64,000 nt of DNA from Heterocephalus glaber (taxonomy: Eukaryota > Chordata > Mammalia > Rodentia > Bathyergidae). The stretch lies in the NCBI RefSeq assembly GCF_000247695.1, contig NW_004624747.1, positions 10,211,192 through 10,275,191 on the forward strand. The letters run 5' to 3'. Shown here one piece after another: positions 1-12,547 of the stretch. The notes beneath the pieces were generated by a model. That model saw nothing but the letters and a program-made list of their open reading frames with translations. It was not told the origin of the DNA and ran no database searches. Made by a program: the position numbers and the translations under genes. The first letter of the stretch is position 1. Each line of letters begins with the position of its first letter.

Positions 1-216
1 GAAGGGAGGGCAGGGGAAGGGGGAAAAAATAAGAACCAAGATACTCATGTAATGGTACAAGATCCCAATGGTGAATGTAACTGTATTTTATACCTAAAAT
101 GTACCAATAAACTTAATGGGAAAAAAATAAAAATAAAAAATACCATTTCAAGCAATTCTAAAACAAAAGGACAAAAATGGAGTTCTTTTGTTTGTTTATT
201 TTGGTTTAGCTTGGTT

Positions 217-342
217 TCTTTGACACAGGGTTTCACCATGTTGTTCAGGTTGGCCTTGAATTCACTATGTAGCCCAACCTGGTTTCAAATTTATGATTTT
301 CATGCCTCAGCCTCCCAATTGCAGGGATTACACACCTAGCTG
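217..342 (-). mobile_element. B1 SINE
   Basis: Antisense B1: gacacagggtttcaccatg through cctcagcctcccaattgcag. Confidence 0.75.
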
Positions 343-367
343 AAAATATAGATTTTAAAAGTGACAA

Positions 368-540
368 GCTGGGCATGGTGGTGTATGCCTATAATCCTGG
401 CACTCAGGAGGTTGAGGCCAGAGGATTTCCACGAGTCTGAGGCCGGCCTGGACTACACAGTGAATTCAAGGCCAAGTTGAACTACATAGCAAGACCTTGT
501 CTCCAAAAACCAAAAAAATAAAATTAAAATAAAAAATAAA
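368..540 (+). mobile_element. B1 SINE
   Basis: gctgggcatggtggtgtatg to an A-rich tail; contains the doubled ggcc-agttgaactac unit of rodent B1. Confidence 0.8.
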
Positions 541-942
541 AGTGATACTATGCACTTCTGTGATCCAGTAGTTCTTTTTATAGGAATCTACACTAGAGAA
601 ACTACCACATGTACACATAAAACAACCCTTTGGTAGATGTTAACTATAATACTATTTTAAACCCTTAAATGGATAAACAATCTCAATGCCTTCACTAGAA
701 GAATGGATAAAAAAATACAGTAACAAATATTTACAAACAAAATAATGTAATATCTAGGATTTGGTTTTAAATAATGTGGGATAGGGGTAAGTGGGGAAGT
801 AGCCGCCCATTATGAGTTAATAATGACTTATCAGTGCTCAATATATAGGAATGACAATACTATTATTTCTACTTTAACATATGTTTGGAATTTTCCAAAC
901 TAAAAACCTTAAAATCATTCATAATACAATGGAATCCTATAA

Positions 943-1087
943 GCCAGGTATGTTGGCGCATGCTTGTGATCCCAGCACTTGGGAGGCTTAGGCAGGTGGA
1001 TCACTGCAAGTTTGAGGCCAGCCTAGGCTACAAAGTGAGTTCAAGCTAGTCTGAACTATAGCAAGACCCTGTCTCAAAAAACAAAAG
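943..1087 (+). mobile_element. B1 SINE
   Basis: Body plus A-tail flanked by the target-site duplication gaatcctataa. Confidence 0.85.
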
Positions 1088-1292
1088 AATCCTATAAAGC
1101 AATTAAAACAAATCAGGTTTACTTGTTTCAATGTGGATATATGTGTGAATTGAAATGAGTAAAAGCAAGCTGCAAAAGGTTACATACTATATGTTTTATA
1201 TGCAAAATTTTAAAACCCATGCAACTGCATGTTGTTCACCAATATGCAGATACAAAATAAGTATAAAACCCTGCACAAAAAGATACGCACCG

Positions 1293-1375
1293 TGGGCCAG
1301 GGATGCAGCTCAGCGCTATAGTGCCAGCCTGGCAAGCACAAGGCCCTGAGTTTGATTTATGGTACAAAAAAAAAA
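1293..1375 (+). mobile_element. ID SINE
   Basis: gggccagggatgcagctcag to an A-run, flanked by agatac(g/a)cac. Confidence 0.8.
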
Positions 1376-1556
1376 AGATACACAGCAATTTTAATAGAGG
1401 GAGAGGAGGTAATGAAAAATATGCTACACTTCCTGTAATTTTCTATTATTAGAAGACAAGTTAGCAGCAAATATAGCAGATTGGTAACACACACAATCTG
1501 TACAGTGGTACATGTACTAAAGTGTAAAGAAAAGAACTATCCAAAAAGCAGTATAG

Positions 1557-1723
1557 CTGGGTGTGGTAGTGGATGCCTGTGACCCCAACCCCAGCCCTCA
1601 GGAGGCTGAGACAGAAGGATCACTGGGAGTTTGAGGCCAGCCTAGGCTACATAGTGAGTTCAAGGCCAGCCTGAACTACATAGCAAGGCCCTCCCTCAAA
1701 AAAACAAAAAACAAACAAAAAAA
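1557..1723 (+). mobile_element. B1 SINE
   Basis: gctgggtgtggtagtggatg to A-rich tail, flanked by aagcagtata. Contains two gttcaaggccagcct-like units. Confidence 0.85.
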
Positions 1724-1797
1724 AGCAGTATAAACTCCACAGGATAGGAGTTATTTGAGCTGAGTGTGGATTAATGGATAGGAATTCTTCAACCTAG

Positions 1798-1983
1798 CTG
1801 CTGGATGTCATGGCGCATACCTTTAATCCCAGCACTCTGGGAGGCTAAAGGAGGGAGATCACTAGTTTGAGTCCAGCCTGGGCAATTAGATGAGTTAGTA
1901 ATACCCTGTCAGGAAAAAAAAATAATACTAGGGACATAGCTTAGTGGTCAAGTGCCCCTGGTTTCAATCCCCAGTATGCCAAA
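1798..1983 (+). mobile_element. B1-ID dimeric SINE
   Basis: B1 half (ggatgtcatggcgcatacc) joined to an ID-like half (gggacatagcttagtggtc) ending in ccccagtatgcc. Confidence 0.75.
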
Positions 1984-2020
<37 letters not shown>

Positions 2021-2062
2021 GAGGGAGGGAGGGAGGGAGGGAGGAAGGAAGACAGACAGACA
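1984..2062 (+). repeat. purine microsatellite (GAAA/GA/GGGA)n
   Basis: Runs of gaaa, ga, ggga and acag grown from the A-tail of the preceding SINE. Confidence 0.9.
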
Positions 2063-3460
2063 AGACTAGACTCAGCCCAAATAGAACACAGGAAAATTTT
2101 TTTTAAAAATGGAATCTGAGATTTCTCTCATAGAACATTTCACTGTATTCAAGACAACAATCCATACAAAAGGCATCCCTGATGCCAAATCGTTTGTAAG
2201 ATACAATCCTTTACCTGTAGACCATGCACCTAGGACAACAGAAGAGGTAGTAAGAACGTATTCACCTTCATAACCCTCATAGCACCCAGAATGATGAATG
2301 CTCACCCAGCACTTCTGGATAAATGAATAAATTTCTGTTCACTCATTTATGCATTCATTTGAGAAATACCAACTGGCCAAGGGTCTATGTTGGTACTACT
2401 CACACCCCTAGGGATGCTTCAGACAGTAAACTGAAAAGGTCCTTGTCTCAGGGATGCCATCTGGTGGGGGAAGGATAAGACCAGAAACAAATAGGGTACC
2501 CAGTAGTAGGTGGGATAGAGTGGAGAGACCGAGACAGGCCCTGTGGAAAAGGTAAGAAGGAAAGGAAGAGCTAGTCATGCAGAACCTGGGGAAGAGTCCG
2601 CCAGGCAATTGGGGCCGGGGGATCAGAAGGAATCCCAGGTTGGGTCCTGGGTAGGAATTTTAGGAACTATAAATGAAACACAACAGTATACCACTTAATA
2701 CTATCTTATACTCAACTGATACTGTCAGCTTGAATTCATGCTCCACCAAGAGATACAGACTAAGACAAACTGAGAATAGGACAATCCACTGACCCCTTCA
2801 GCCTGTTTTTCCTCCTCAGCCCCACTCCTACCAAAAACCAGCCTGAAAAGATTCTACCTCATTCTTCCAACCTGTGTAAGGGGGCTGCCTTTGTGGAGGT
2901 AACCTCATGGAAGTAGACAGCATCCCTATACTCTGTGATTGGCAGAGGGAAGAAAGACGCAATACAGACTCCACCTAACCTAACTCTTTTAAAAATGGTC
3001 TGAAGCACAGAGCTGACCCAGAGTGAGCACCTAGAGGGGGTATGGAGCTTACTGGATGGGACAGATACTCAGGTATCTGCAGATGGGGCTGGAACCTGCA
3101 TGAGACACTAACCAGTTCCAGGGATATGGGTCAGATGGGTGTCCTCATCCCATGTGAGTGTTCTGCAAACTGTCAGGCCCTATACATACATGAACTCTGC
3201 ATATATACTCAGTCTCCTTCAACCCACATTTACTAAGTACCTATTCTGTGCAAAGTGCTATATTAGGTACTTGGATCCAGCAATGGACCAAACTAACAAA
3301 AATCCCCCTCTCTCAGAAGTTACATTTCAGTGGAGAAGAGATATACAATAAATATAATAAAGAAGTAAAATATACGGAATGCTAGAAGGTAATAAGAGAT
3401 ATGGAGAAGGCATCAGACAGAGGAGGGAGGGTGCAGCTATAAAAATTATATTCATAAGGC

Positions 3461-3532
3461 TAGCTCAGTGGTTCCACCGCCTGCCTTGCAAGCACAAGGA
3501 CATGAGTTCAATCCCCAGTACCAAAAAAAAAA
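3461..3532 (+). mobile_element. ID SINE, 5' truncated
   Basis: ctagctcagtggttccaccg to A-run; aaaattatattca on both sides. Confidence 0.8.
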
Positions 3533-4179
3533 ATTATATTCACAGAAAAGAAGGTATAGAGCAGAACAACAATCTTCTTAAAGGCCCAGACAGTCAACAT
3601 TTTAGGCCTTGAAAGGCTATACACACTGTCACTCTAGCTTCTAGATTCTGCCACTGTATTGCAAAAGCAGCCATGGTTCATATGTACATGAACGGGTATG
3701 GCTATGTCCCAATAAAACTTTATTAACAGACATCATAGACTGGGTTAGAGGCCCCTCCCTTGGTACATCCAGAATATCTGGTACTCTGTAACTTGTCTAG
3801 AACAGCTTGGTCTCCCACTTAACAAGCAGCTTTTGGGACAGGGTTCATGCTGCTTAGCCCTAGCAAGTTCAAGAAGCCAATACCAGTGAATCACCATTGG
3901 CAAATTTAAGGAAACCTGTTTATGCTCGTCAAACACTTACTGGTTGAATGAATACAGTAATATCTATTAATTAAGCAAATATGACCTGGTCTAATAAGTA
4001 GTATTTCGCATACAGGACTCAATAGAAGTTGGTGGTGATAGTGAATGCAATGATTACTTTTAAAATCATTAAGGCCTGGTTCTGTGCTCAACTAGTAACA
4101 GACTCAGTAATAACTTAGTAACTAAATCTACCTGCTAAAGAAGACCAGGTCTGAAGCTCCTGAGCCTTGGTTGCGTGAA

Positions 4180-4590
4180 GGTACTGCTGTATTTCAGATC
4201 TTGAATGTCCCCCAAAGGCCCATGTGATGAAGACTTGATCCCCAGCCCACGGCACTATAAGGAGGTGGTAGAACTTTTAGGAGGTAAAAGTCTCCAGGTA
4301 AGGAACTAGTGGACAAGAGGTAGGGCCTAATGGAAGGAAGCTAAGTCATTGCCTTAAAGGAGATATTGGGATTCCTAGCTCCTTCCTATTAGCTTTGTGG
4401 TCACAATAAGGTCAATAGGCAGGCTTCCTCCACTATGCACTCTCCCACCATGATGTTCTGCCTTGTCCCAGGCCTAAAGACAATGAGGGCAAATAATCAT
4501 GGACTGAAACCATGAACCAATATAAACTTTTCCTCCTTTTAAGTTGAATATCTCAGGTATTTTGTCATAGTAATGAAAAGCAGACCAACA
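4180..4590 (+). repeat. medium-reiterated repeat, family not named
   Basis: Shares ordered motifs with 38025-38465 (gaatgtcccccaaaggccca, cttgatccccag, ccatgatgttctgcc, ctgaaaccatga) and ends ggtattttgtcatagtaatg. An old non-coding interspersed repeat. Confidence 0.55.
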
Positions 4591-5061
4591 CAGAAACCAA
4601 GTTCAGATTTTCTGGCAATCATATACACACAGTATGAGCTGAGCAAGCCCAAAGGACCCAGCATGGCTCTCTGTTTCCCTTTTCAATCCCTGGGCCTAAC
4701 CCAACCCTGAACTAGCAGCCCATGGCCCAGAGGAAATCACTCACATAAAATCGCAGCAGAGCCCCATCTGAATTGCAGCACCAGGACCTCCTGCCCAAGT
4801 ACTCATGGGCTGTGTTGAGCAGCATGAGGGAAGATGGGAGCATGGGCGTTTCTGACATCCCTGAGGAAAGACCAGATCAACAGACATAGAGTTAGCAGGA
4901 ACACACACACCTCCAGGAAGGCTACAAGAGGCTCAGTTCATTCTTTTGGCCTTCTCTTTACCAATACAGCCACATATTTTTCTTTAGTTCCTTTTTTCTA
5001 TTTTTAAATTGTAATGATTTGGCTGGCTTTACTAAAACACAAGTATTAAAAAGCAATTCAG

Positions 5062-5146
5062 GGCCGGGGATTTAGCTCAGTGGCACCACGCCTGCCTTGC
5101 AAGCGCAAGGTCCTGAGTTTGATCCCCAGTACCAAAAAAAAAAAAG
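5062..5146 (+). mobile_element. ID SINE
   Basis: gggccggggatttagctcag to a 12-A run, flanked by aattca-type duplications. Confidence 0.85.
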
Positions 5147-5705
5147 GAATTCAAATCATACAGGCAAGTATAAAAAGGAATACTTCATCCACAAAAACAC
5201 TAGCCTCCAGAGAAGCAATGCTGATACCGGGTGAATGTCCAAGCATCTTTCTGTGTATATGTGAGGCATTTTGAAAGGGAGGCACAAATAATTTATAACA
5301 ATGGAACCCACACTACACATACCATTTCCTAAATTCTTACATTTCGGTGTACTTGAATAATACAGAAGGAAAAGGAAAAAAATGAACTACTAAATTTCAG
5401 GTATGCATGTGTTCATTACTAAATTATTACTAATTCCTTAAAACTCCTCAGTATTTTTGAATTCTGGGCTATAATCTATTAGAGGTTTATAACTAGCATT
5501 TTTAGTTGATTAAAACAGAATATAATGAGAAGAGAAAATACCAGACGGCAGCATACCAGGTAAAAATATTTCTTTCATGAAATGTTTTGTACATTTTACT
5601 ATTGTTCAGACAGTCAAAACAGTATAAGCACTGTACTAAAAAAAAAAGTCAGATAATCATTAAGAAATCCAAAACATTCCAGTTTTTCATAGATCTTTCA
5701 GTTTC

Positions 5706-5796
5706 TTTTTTTTTTTTTTTTGGTACCGGGGATCAAACTCGGGACCTTGCACTTGCAAGGCAGGTGCCAGAACCACTGAGCTAAATCCCCAGCCCT
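5706..5796 (-). mobile_element. ID SINE
   Basis: T-run, ggtaccggggatcaaactc, ending aaatccccagccct; flanked by ctttcagtttct and ctcagtttt. Confidence 0.85.
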
Positions 5797-5989
5797 CAGT
5801 TTTATTCTTAAAGACATCAAAATGACCATTATAGACCGAGACTTATAGGCTGAATTCGTCCGTGGTTTTTCTTCTTTTCTTTTGTCTTCAATTTTTGCAT
5901 GCTATAGTCAATCTTTTCTTTTGCCACCCCCACCACCCCACCCCCGCCAGGGCAGGGGAGAATATAGGTTTTGTTCTATCTTCTGAGGA

Positions 5990-6345
5990 AATCCTCCTCC
6001 ACTTAGGGCAGGACTTGTTACCTCCAGCTGTCAGCTCCTGCAGTGTCTGCTGCACTACAGAACTCACCTCACCTGAGGACAGCACTGCCTATGGAAGCCT
6101 ACGTCCAGTGACTGAGTAAGATAGGAGTATAAAGGCCTGGTCACATCAGTCCAGCATGGGAGAACAGCTCTGATGGAAAACTGTCCACTCCAGGCTCCCT
6201 GCCAGTTGGCCAAGCTTTGTCAGGCCTGCATCACAGTTCAGCTTCTCCCTTTGCCCAACCCTGCTACCTCCTAACCTTCTTTTTGTAAGTATCAATCCCT
6301 AACAAATCATGTCTCCATATCTGCTTCCAGAGAGCTCAGTATGTG
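5990..6345 (+). mobile_element. possible old L1 3'-end fragment
   Basis: Phrases such as gagaacagctctgatgg and gtcaggcctgcatcacag are typical of old mammalian L1 3' ends. No coding frame. Family not certain. Confidence 0.4.
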
Positions 6346-7712
6346 ACAATGCCCTCACCAAGCCTCTCACCACCTGGTCAGAAGCGTATTTTATCCCTGA
6401 ATTCATCCCTCAACTCAGTCTGGTCATGGAAGGACCCAGAAGCCCTTCTTGCTTCTGCTAAGGTCCAGGGCAATATGGACGAGCTTCTCCATCAGTATGC
6501 TCTCTACAAACAAGAGTGCCATTTGGCAAATATACAGTATTGTCTTCTCTCAGTTTGCCTAAAGGGGAACAGGAAGGAACAGAGCCACACCTGCTGCCAG
6601 TCTAACCGAGTCTTTTCTTTCTCTTTGATGTACTTTTCAAAGTTGAAGGCATTTGATCATTCTTTTTTCCTTCTTTCCTGGCAATTTTTTAAACTATATT
6701 TTGTTTGTATGATTAATTTTGAGGGAAAAGAGAATCAAGAAAAACAATAATATTATTGTAAATCTTATGTATTTTTCACTGTAAAAATCTTTTTGGAAAA
6801 CAATAAAGTAGTTTGTCAAGACCTCTAAAAACACTAATTCTCAAAACTTCATGCTAATAAAAAAAACTGAGCAGAAATAAAAGGATATGCATGAGGTGTT
6901 ACCATAGAATGACCTGTAAGAAAGCAATACTGAAATCTTTCCTAAAGACTCAGCAGGTGGTCAGCTCAGTACAGGATGCGCCTTATTTCAGTATTATAAA
7001 GAAAAGACTATGGAGCAAAACGGGAACCACTACCAATAAGAGTCTAAAGGCTTTTTGCAACCTGGCCCCTCCCATATCCAATCCCCTCACCCCAGATTCC
7101 TGCTGGACTTGAAGCTCTCTGAGTCCCTGCCCACCAGGCTCCATCCCCCCAGTCTACTCTGCTTCTGCTCTTCCCTCAGTTCTTTGCCCACCCAGCACCC
7201 CTATGGGGCAGCCTCAGGTGCCCTCCTCTCAGTCAGTCTCACTGGCCTGGCACTGTCAGAAATCTCACCTATCTCCTCCCACCACGAACCTGTCAAGGCC
7301 AGAAGGGTCTTATACAGAGACTTGATATATAGTGAGCAGCTAAGAAATATCTGAGTTGTCAACAAAATTATAGAAATAGTGAATGGAAGGAGACAAATCA
7401 CGTTTCCCTGGAATAACTTTTCTTTCTTTTCCACTTTTCTTGTTTTACAGACTACATACTGAGGAAAATTCCCCAATAAACATTTTTAAGTTAGTTGAAT
7501 AAATGCACAAACATGTTTATTATTACAACTATATAATAGTTGGCAGGCTTATAAGCAATGTTTAAGTGTTTGTTGTCATAGTTTCTTCAATTCAACAGAT
7601 TTTCTACCACTGTGCTGACCACAGTTCAAGTACTATTTCCACTAAGAGTCCCAGGTTCGCCCTCCCTTGCTTCTCAATCCCTAATGTCTGCTCATCGATT
7701 AGCACCCACCAA

Positions 7713-7800
7713 GGCCGGGGATTTAGCTCAGTGGTGCTGCTGCCTGGCTCGCAAGTCCAAGGTCCCGAGTTCGACCCCCGGTACCAAAAAAAAAAAAAAC
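7713..7800 (+). mobile_element. ID SINE
   Basis: Near-consensus ID with cgagttcgacccccggtacc; flanked by attagcacccaccaa and attagtacccaccaa. Confidence 0.88.
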
Positions 7801-8328
7801 AATTAGTACCCACCAATGCCAGGCACTGATTTGCCCTGGTGCTTCATGACTTTGTTACTTCATTTTGTCCTTGGAACAACAACTGAGGAAGGTGCCTTTA
7901 TTTCCAGTATGGACATGGAGAAAAGACACTGAGATTATGTGAACTGAGAAGTAACAGTTGGGATGTGGAACCTGTGCTTGCTTCACACTGTCCTTGGCTT
8001 CTCGTGTCTCAGGCTGCCACGGGGATTGGAGGAGTCAGCATATGAGGCACTTCAAATACTCCTTGAAGCCCTTCCTTTGCCATCATTCCCTCCAGGCTGC
8101 TACCAGCACCAGACATACATGTCACATGCCACGCCTCCTGCCCACAGTGAGCTTACTGAGGGAAGAAACAGGAAAGCTTCTGGTTCTGTCAAGCGTCATG
8201 CGAAATCTTGTCATAGTGAGCCCCAGGCCTGCTTACAGTACCTGAGTAGTCTCAAGCCTTGGGGCAGAGGCCAGGGGAAAGAACATGTGGATCAGGGCCC
8301 ATCCCCAACAAAGCTGTTACCAGCACAC

Positions 8329-8485
8329 CTTCCTCCACTCGGTTCTGCAGTTGCTGCTGGTGGCACAGGGATTGGAAGGTGTCCTCCTCCTGCCAGATGA
8401 TCCTGTGCAGGATGATCCAGGGCAGCACTGACGAGACATGGGGCTCCTTAGGTTCTTCCTGCACAGCCATGCTACAGTCAATGAC
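8329..8485 (-). CDS. CABIN1: CABIN1 exon 18, last exon inside the window
   Basis: The exon encodes [20 protein letters not shown] and onward to QLQNRVEEG. The donor is ambiguous: G|GTGTGC puts the end at 8329, CTG|GTAACA puts it at 8321. I prefer 8329, since that leaves a one-base overhang to complete the conserved Gly codon. The next exon lies left of the window. Confidence 0.88.
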
Positions 8486-11400
8486 CTGCCAGGAGACACA
8501 GGGGAGTTACAAAGGGACAAACTCTGCCCCCTGCACTCCTGAAATGAGCCCCCATGGCAGTGTCCTCTAGGAGAGTGGGGGCATGCTGCCTATGCACCCG
8601 CATTGCTCTGATATGGGAACACTGACCTAGTAGCACCCCAACTTATTATCAGACAGCGCCCCACAGCGCCCAACGACAGAGTCACGCACTATCTTCCCTC
8701 ATGTCATATACAGTTACTAACTGTATAATGCAGAACAGCCTGGGAGAAGAGAGCAATTGGCCAAACTACAAATGAGCTAAAGGTCTGTCAGCTGCTGTAA
8801 TGAGAACAAATACAAGAATAGGGAGTCAGAGAGGAAGAGTTAGGCAGACAAAACCAAACCCTTAAGAAGAGGTTTCTAGGTGAATGGCTGTGCTTTACCT
8901 AACACCCAAACAGGACAAGGAGTGAGGAGAGAGGACAAGGCTGTAGGCAGGGACTCCAGATGCTGGCCCAGAATGGCTGTAGCCAAAGAAGTGGAAATGG
9001 AGGGGACAAGCAGGCAGAAGGATCAGTGTACCTTGGGCACACACTACCCAGAGGGAATGTGAATGTTTTTAAGCAAGAAAGGAACACATTCATCTTTTCA
9101 TCTTTTAATTTTGGAAAAGTGCCTTTGTGGCAGGTTGGTGGCTGGGCAGGAAGGGTAGATGGGCAGGAAGGAATACGGGGTGTGTGCTCTCACAGTTCAT
9201 GCAAGAAGACAGCAGTGGCCTGGACTAAGGCAGAACAAGGAAGATGGAAGGGAGAAACAAAAGCTAAAGATGCAAAGAAAGTGGGTCTGGCAGGACCTGC
9301 TGATGGCCTGAGTGGAAGTTAGAGAGAGACCTGAGGGTGCCTCAGGGGATGGTTCTCTGCCTCAAAGCCTACCTGGATGATACAGGGTGCTGCAACTACC
9401 CCTCAGCTAGAAGTACCAAGGTGGCATATGTGATGGAGAGCCCTGGCAGGGAGTCAATAGGCCTGGGCTGAGCCCCTTCTCTACCTGCGCCTCCCCTCTG
9501 AACCTTTTTCCTCCCTTTGAGAGGAGTGGTCTGGGATAACTCTGTCATATCCTATGCCACACTATCTTTAACCCCCAGGTCCAACCAGCTCCAGGAAGAT
9601 CTGAAGCCTATGCACATCCACTTCCTCAGGTCTCAAAAGTTTCAGCCAGAGAAGCTAATGTGTCCCCTTTGGGGTGCCTAATCACAAGCCAGGGAACTAC
9701 TAAAAAAGAAAGCATCATAGCCACACACCTGCTGCAGTAGGGTGGGGTGAGGAGCCAGGGGTTACCTGGATGAGGTTGTTGGTGAGCCGGATGAGGCCAG
9801 TGGTAGAGGATGATTCCTTCAGGATACTGCCACTGCTGTCTGGAGAGAGTGCCTGCTCAATACCCAGCAGCAACTGGGTCACTGTGGCCACCCATTCCTC
9901 CTTGGCTACAGCCTCACTTGAGTTCACCATCTGCTGGACGGCCTCATTCAGAGATACCTCAGAGCATTCAAAACACTGCTGGTGATCCTTCAACCGGAGC
10001 AAGGAGTCCTGAGCATAAGAAGCAAGTTGAAAGGTACACTATGAGCTCAGCACAAGTGAGTCTCAGACTGAGATGGGGACAGTGAGGGTAGAGACAGGGA
10101 ATAAGGCAAAAAAAAGGCTCCCCCAGTGCAGCATAGCCCTAGATGGTCACCTGTGTGCAAAGCCAGCATGGCATGCCACTGCCAGGGGGCTTTTAGAAAG
10201 GCACTTCACCTCTGTACCTCATCTTCCCCTCTTATAAGCAGGGTCCCTGGGAAAGAGGCCACAGAGTTGGCAAGTGGCCAAGGTGAGACTGGAACTTTAA
10301 CATCTGCCAGTTCTCCCTCCCTCCAGTGCCAGGGCTGTAGAGGGGGCTGTGGAGCAGTGCAGGGGCAGGCTAGCAGGGAGAAACTGTCTCAGCAGAGGAA
10401 GGTCTGAAGCAAGGCAAGTGCAAGGGCAAATGGCCAGGCAGCACTGAAGTCATCATCTATGAGCCATCTCCTCCCCCATGCCAAGGTGGGGCCAAAGTGC
10501 TGAGCCCCTCTCAGCCTCAGCCGAACATCACCCCCTCAGAAGTAACATGAATATCCAATGAGTTGATGTGCACATCACACTCAGCACAGGGCTGGCCACA
10601 TGGAAGAACTCTCTGAATATCACACAGAGTGGTTTCTTCTATTTTAAAATCTCCCTTTTTGAAGCCATCACTTTGTGCAATGAGGGGTGAGGAGGTGACT
10701 AGAATACAAGAGTACATTCCATTTAAACACCTAGGATCTCAGACTCTTTTATAACCAGCTGGTGCACAGGGAAACACAGCTTGTTTATGAATTCACAGAT
10801 CTGGTGGGCCGCTTGTTGAACCAGCAGTAAGCACTTGCTGTCTGGTGCCCCACAAGGCTCAGCTCTCCCTAGAGCCCAGGCCCAGCAGTAGCTCCTGCCT
10901 ACCTTGACATGTGCAGCTACCATTCTCTGGGATGTCACCAACAAGTGTGAAAGCAGAAATATCCTGCCTTTAAAATGTGCTGCAATGTCTGAAAACAGAT
11001 CAAAACCTCCTCCAATTTATCTGCCCTAATTACCAGGAAAATGGAGCCTGTTTTGTTAGAAGAAGCCAGCACCCTTGAGCAAGAGGCCACTGAGGTGAGA
11101 GCTGCCTACAGAGTGTAGCTGTGGGGTCCAAACAAGCATTGAACACATAAAGGCAGATAAAGACTACTGGCCTTAAGCTACAAAAGTATTGCTGTGAAAA
11201 TCAGAGACAAGGATCTGCCCAGCAGTGCTCTAATATGACACAATCCCCAGGGCTTTAGGCCAAAAAGAACTGAAAAAAACAGAAGAAAAGCTACCAACAA
11301 ATACGGAGACCAAATTACCACTGACTGGGAAACATGATCAACCACCCAAACAAAAAGAAAACAATCATAACTAATGGGAATTGAGTCAAGCAGCTGGATT

Positions 11401-12516
11401 CCAAATAAACAGGCAAAAACCAATAGGGTTCCTATAAACTGGCAACATACAGCTAGAAAATATAATGATCAAAAAAAGATCCTTCTCGAAATAGCAACTA
11501 AAAAATATTAAGACCTAAGAATTAACTCAACAGGAAGAAAACTACACAATTATACTGAGGAACATAAAAGATCACTTTTCTAAATTGGGAGACAGCATTC
11601 ATAAACCTAGAGGGTAGGATTACAAATTTGACACCCCCCACCCCCACTCCAGAGACACAAAAGGAAACAAGATAAATGTAAAACATGAATACCACTAGAA
11701 AAAAACAAGGTCAAGTGTGCTTTTTTTTTTTGGTATGGGTGATCAAACTCAGGACCTTGTGCTTTTGAGGCAGGTGGTGGAACCACTAAGTAAATCCCCG
11801 GCCCTCAAATGTGCTTTTTATCTCTGATTTTGTGTCTCTTGCCTGCCTCCCCTATGGAACATGGGTTCTATTAGAGCGGCCTTCCATCTTCCAGTGCCAA
11901 TCACCCTGTGGGAGCTCAAGACATGTATGTGAAATAAGTACACAAGTATTTTTTCCAGGCTGTCTGAGCATAATAAACAAAACCACAACAAACAAAACCA
12001 TAAACATATGCAAACATCAAAAGACTTCCCAACATAAAATTTCAGGGCTGGGGATGCAGATCAGTGGTAGAATGAATGCTTAGCATCCACAAGCTCTGGG
12101 TTTGATCCCCAGAACTGGGGGGAAAAAAAAAAGAACTTTTGCTTTTGTTTGTAAAAACAGATTGAAAGATGGGCCGGGGATTTAGCTATGTGGTTCTGCC
12201 ACCTGCCTTGCAAGTGCAAGGACCTGAGTTCGATCCCTGGTACCAAAAAAAACAGATTAAAAGATAAATAAAAGCCACAATTTAAGAGTAAGTACCACAC
12301 AGGCAAAAAATATTTACAAGATCTGATGGAAAAAAGATTAGTATCTTTAACATATAAAAAGCACACTAATAAATAAGTAAACACCTAAACAGAAATACTG
12401 AACAACAGAGAATCACTTATTTACAAAAATCGAGGGGCCGGGGATTTAGCTCAGTGGTTCCGCCGACTGCCTCACAAGTGCAAGGTCCCAAGTTTGATCC
12501 CAGGTACCCAGGTAAC

Positions 12517-12547
<31 letters not shown>

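Larger units (their letters stand above)
1..8328 (-). other. CABIN1: CABIN1 intron 18 (partial)
   Basis: No CABIN1 exon is seen here. Outside the SINEs, microsatellite and L1-like patch listed, the stretches 2063-4180, 6350-7712 and 7801-8328 show nothing I recognise. Confidence 0.8.
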
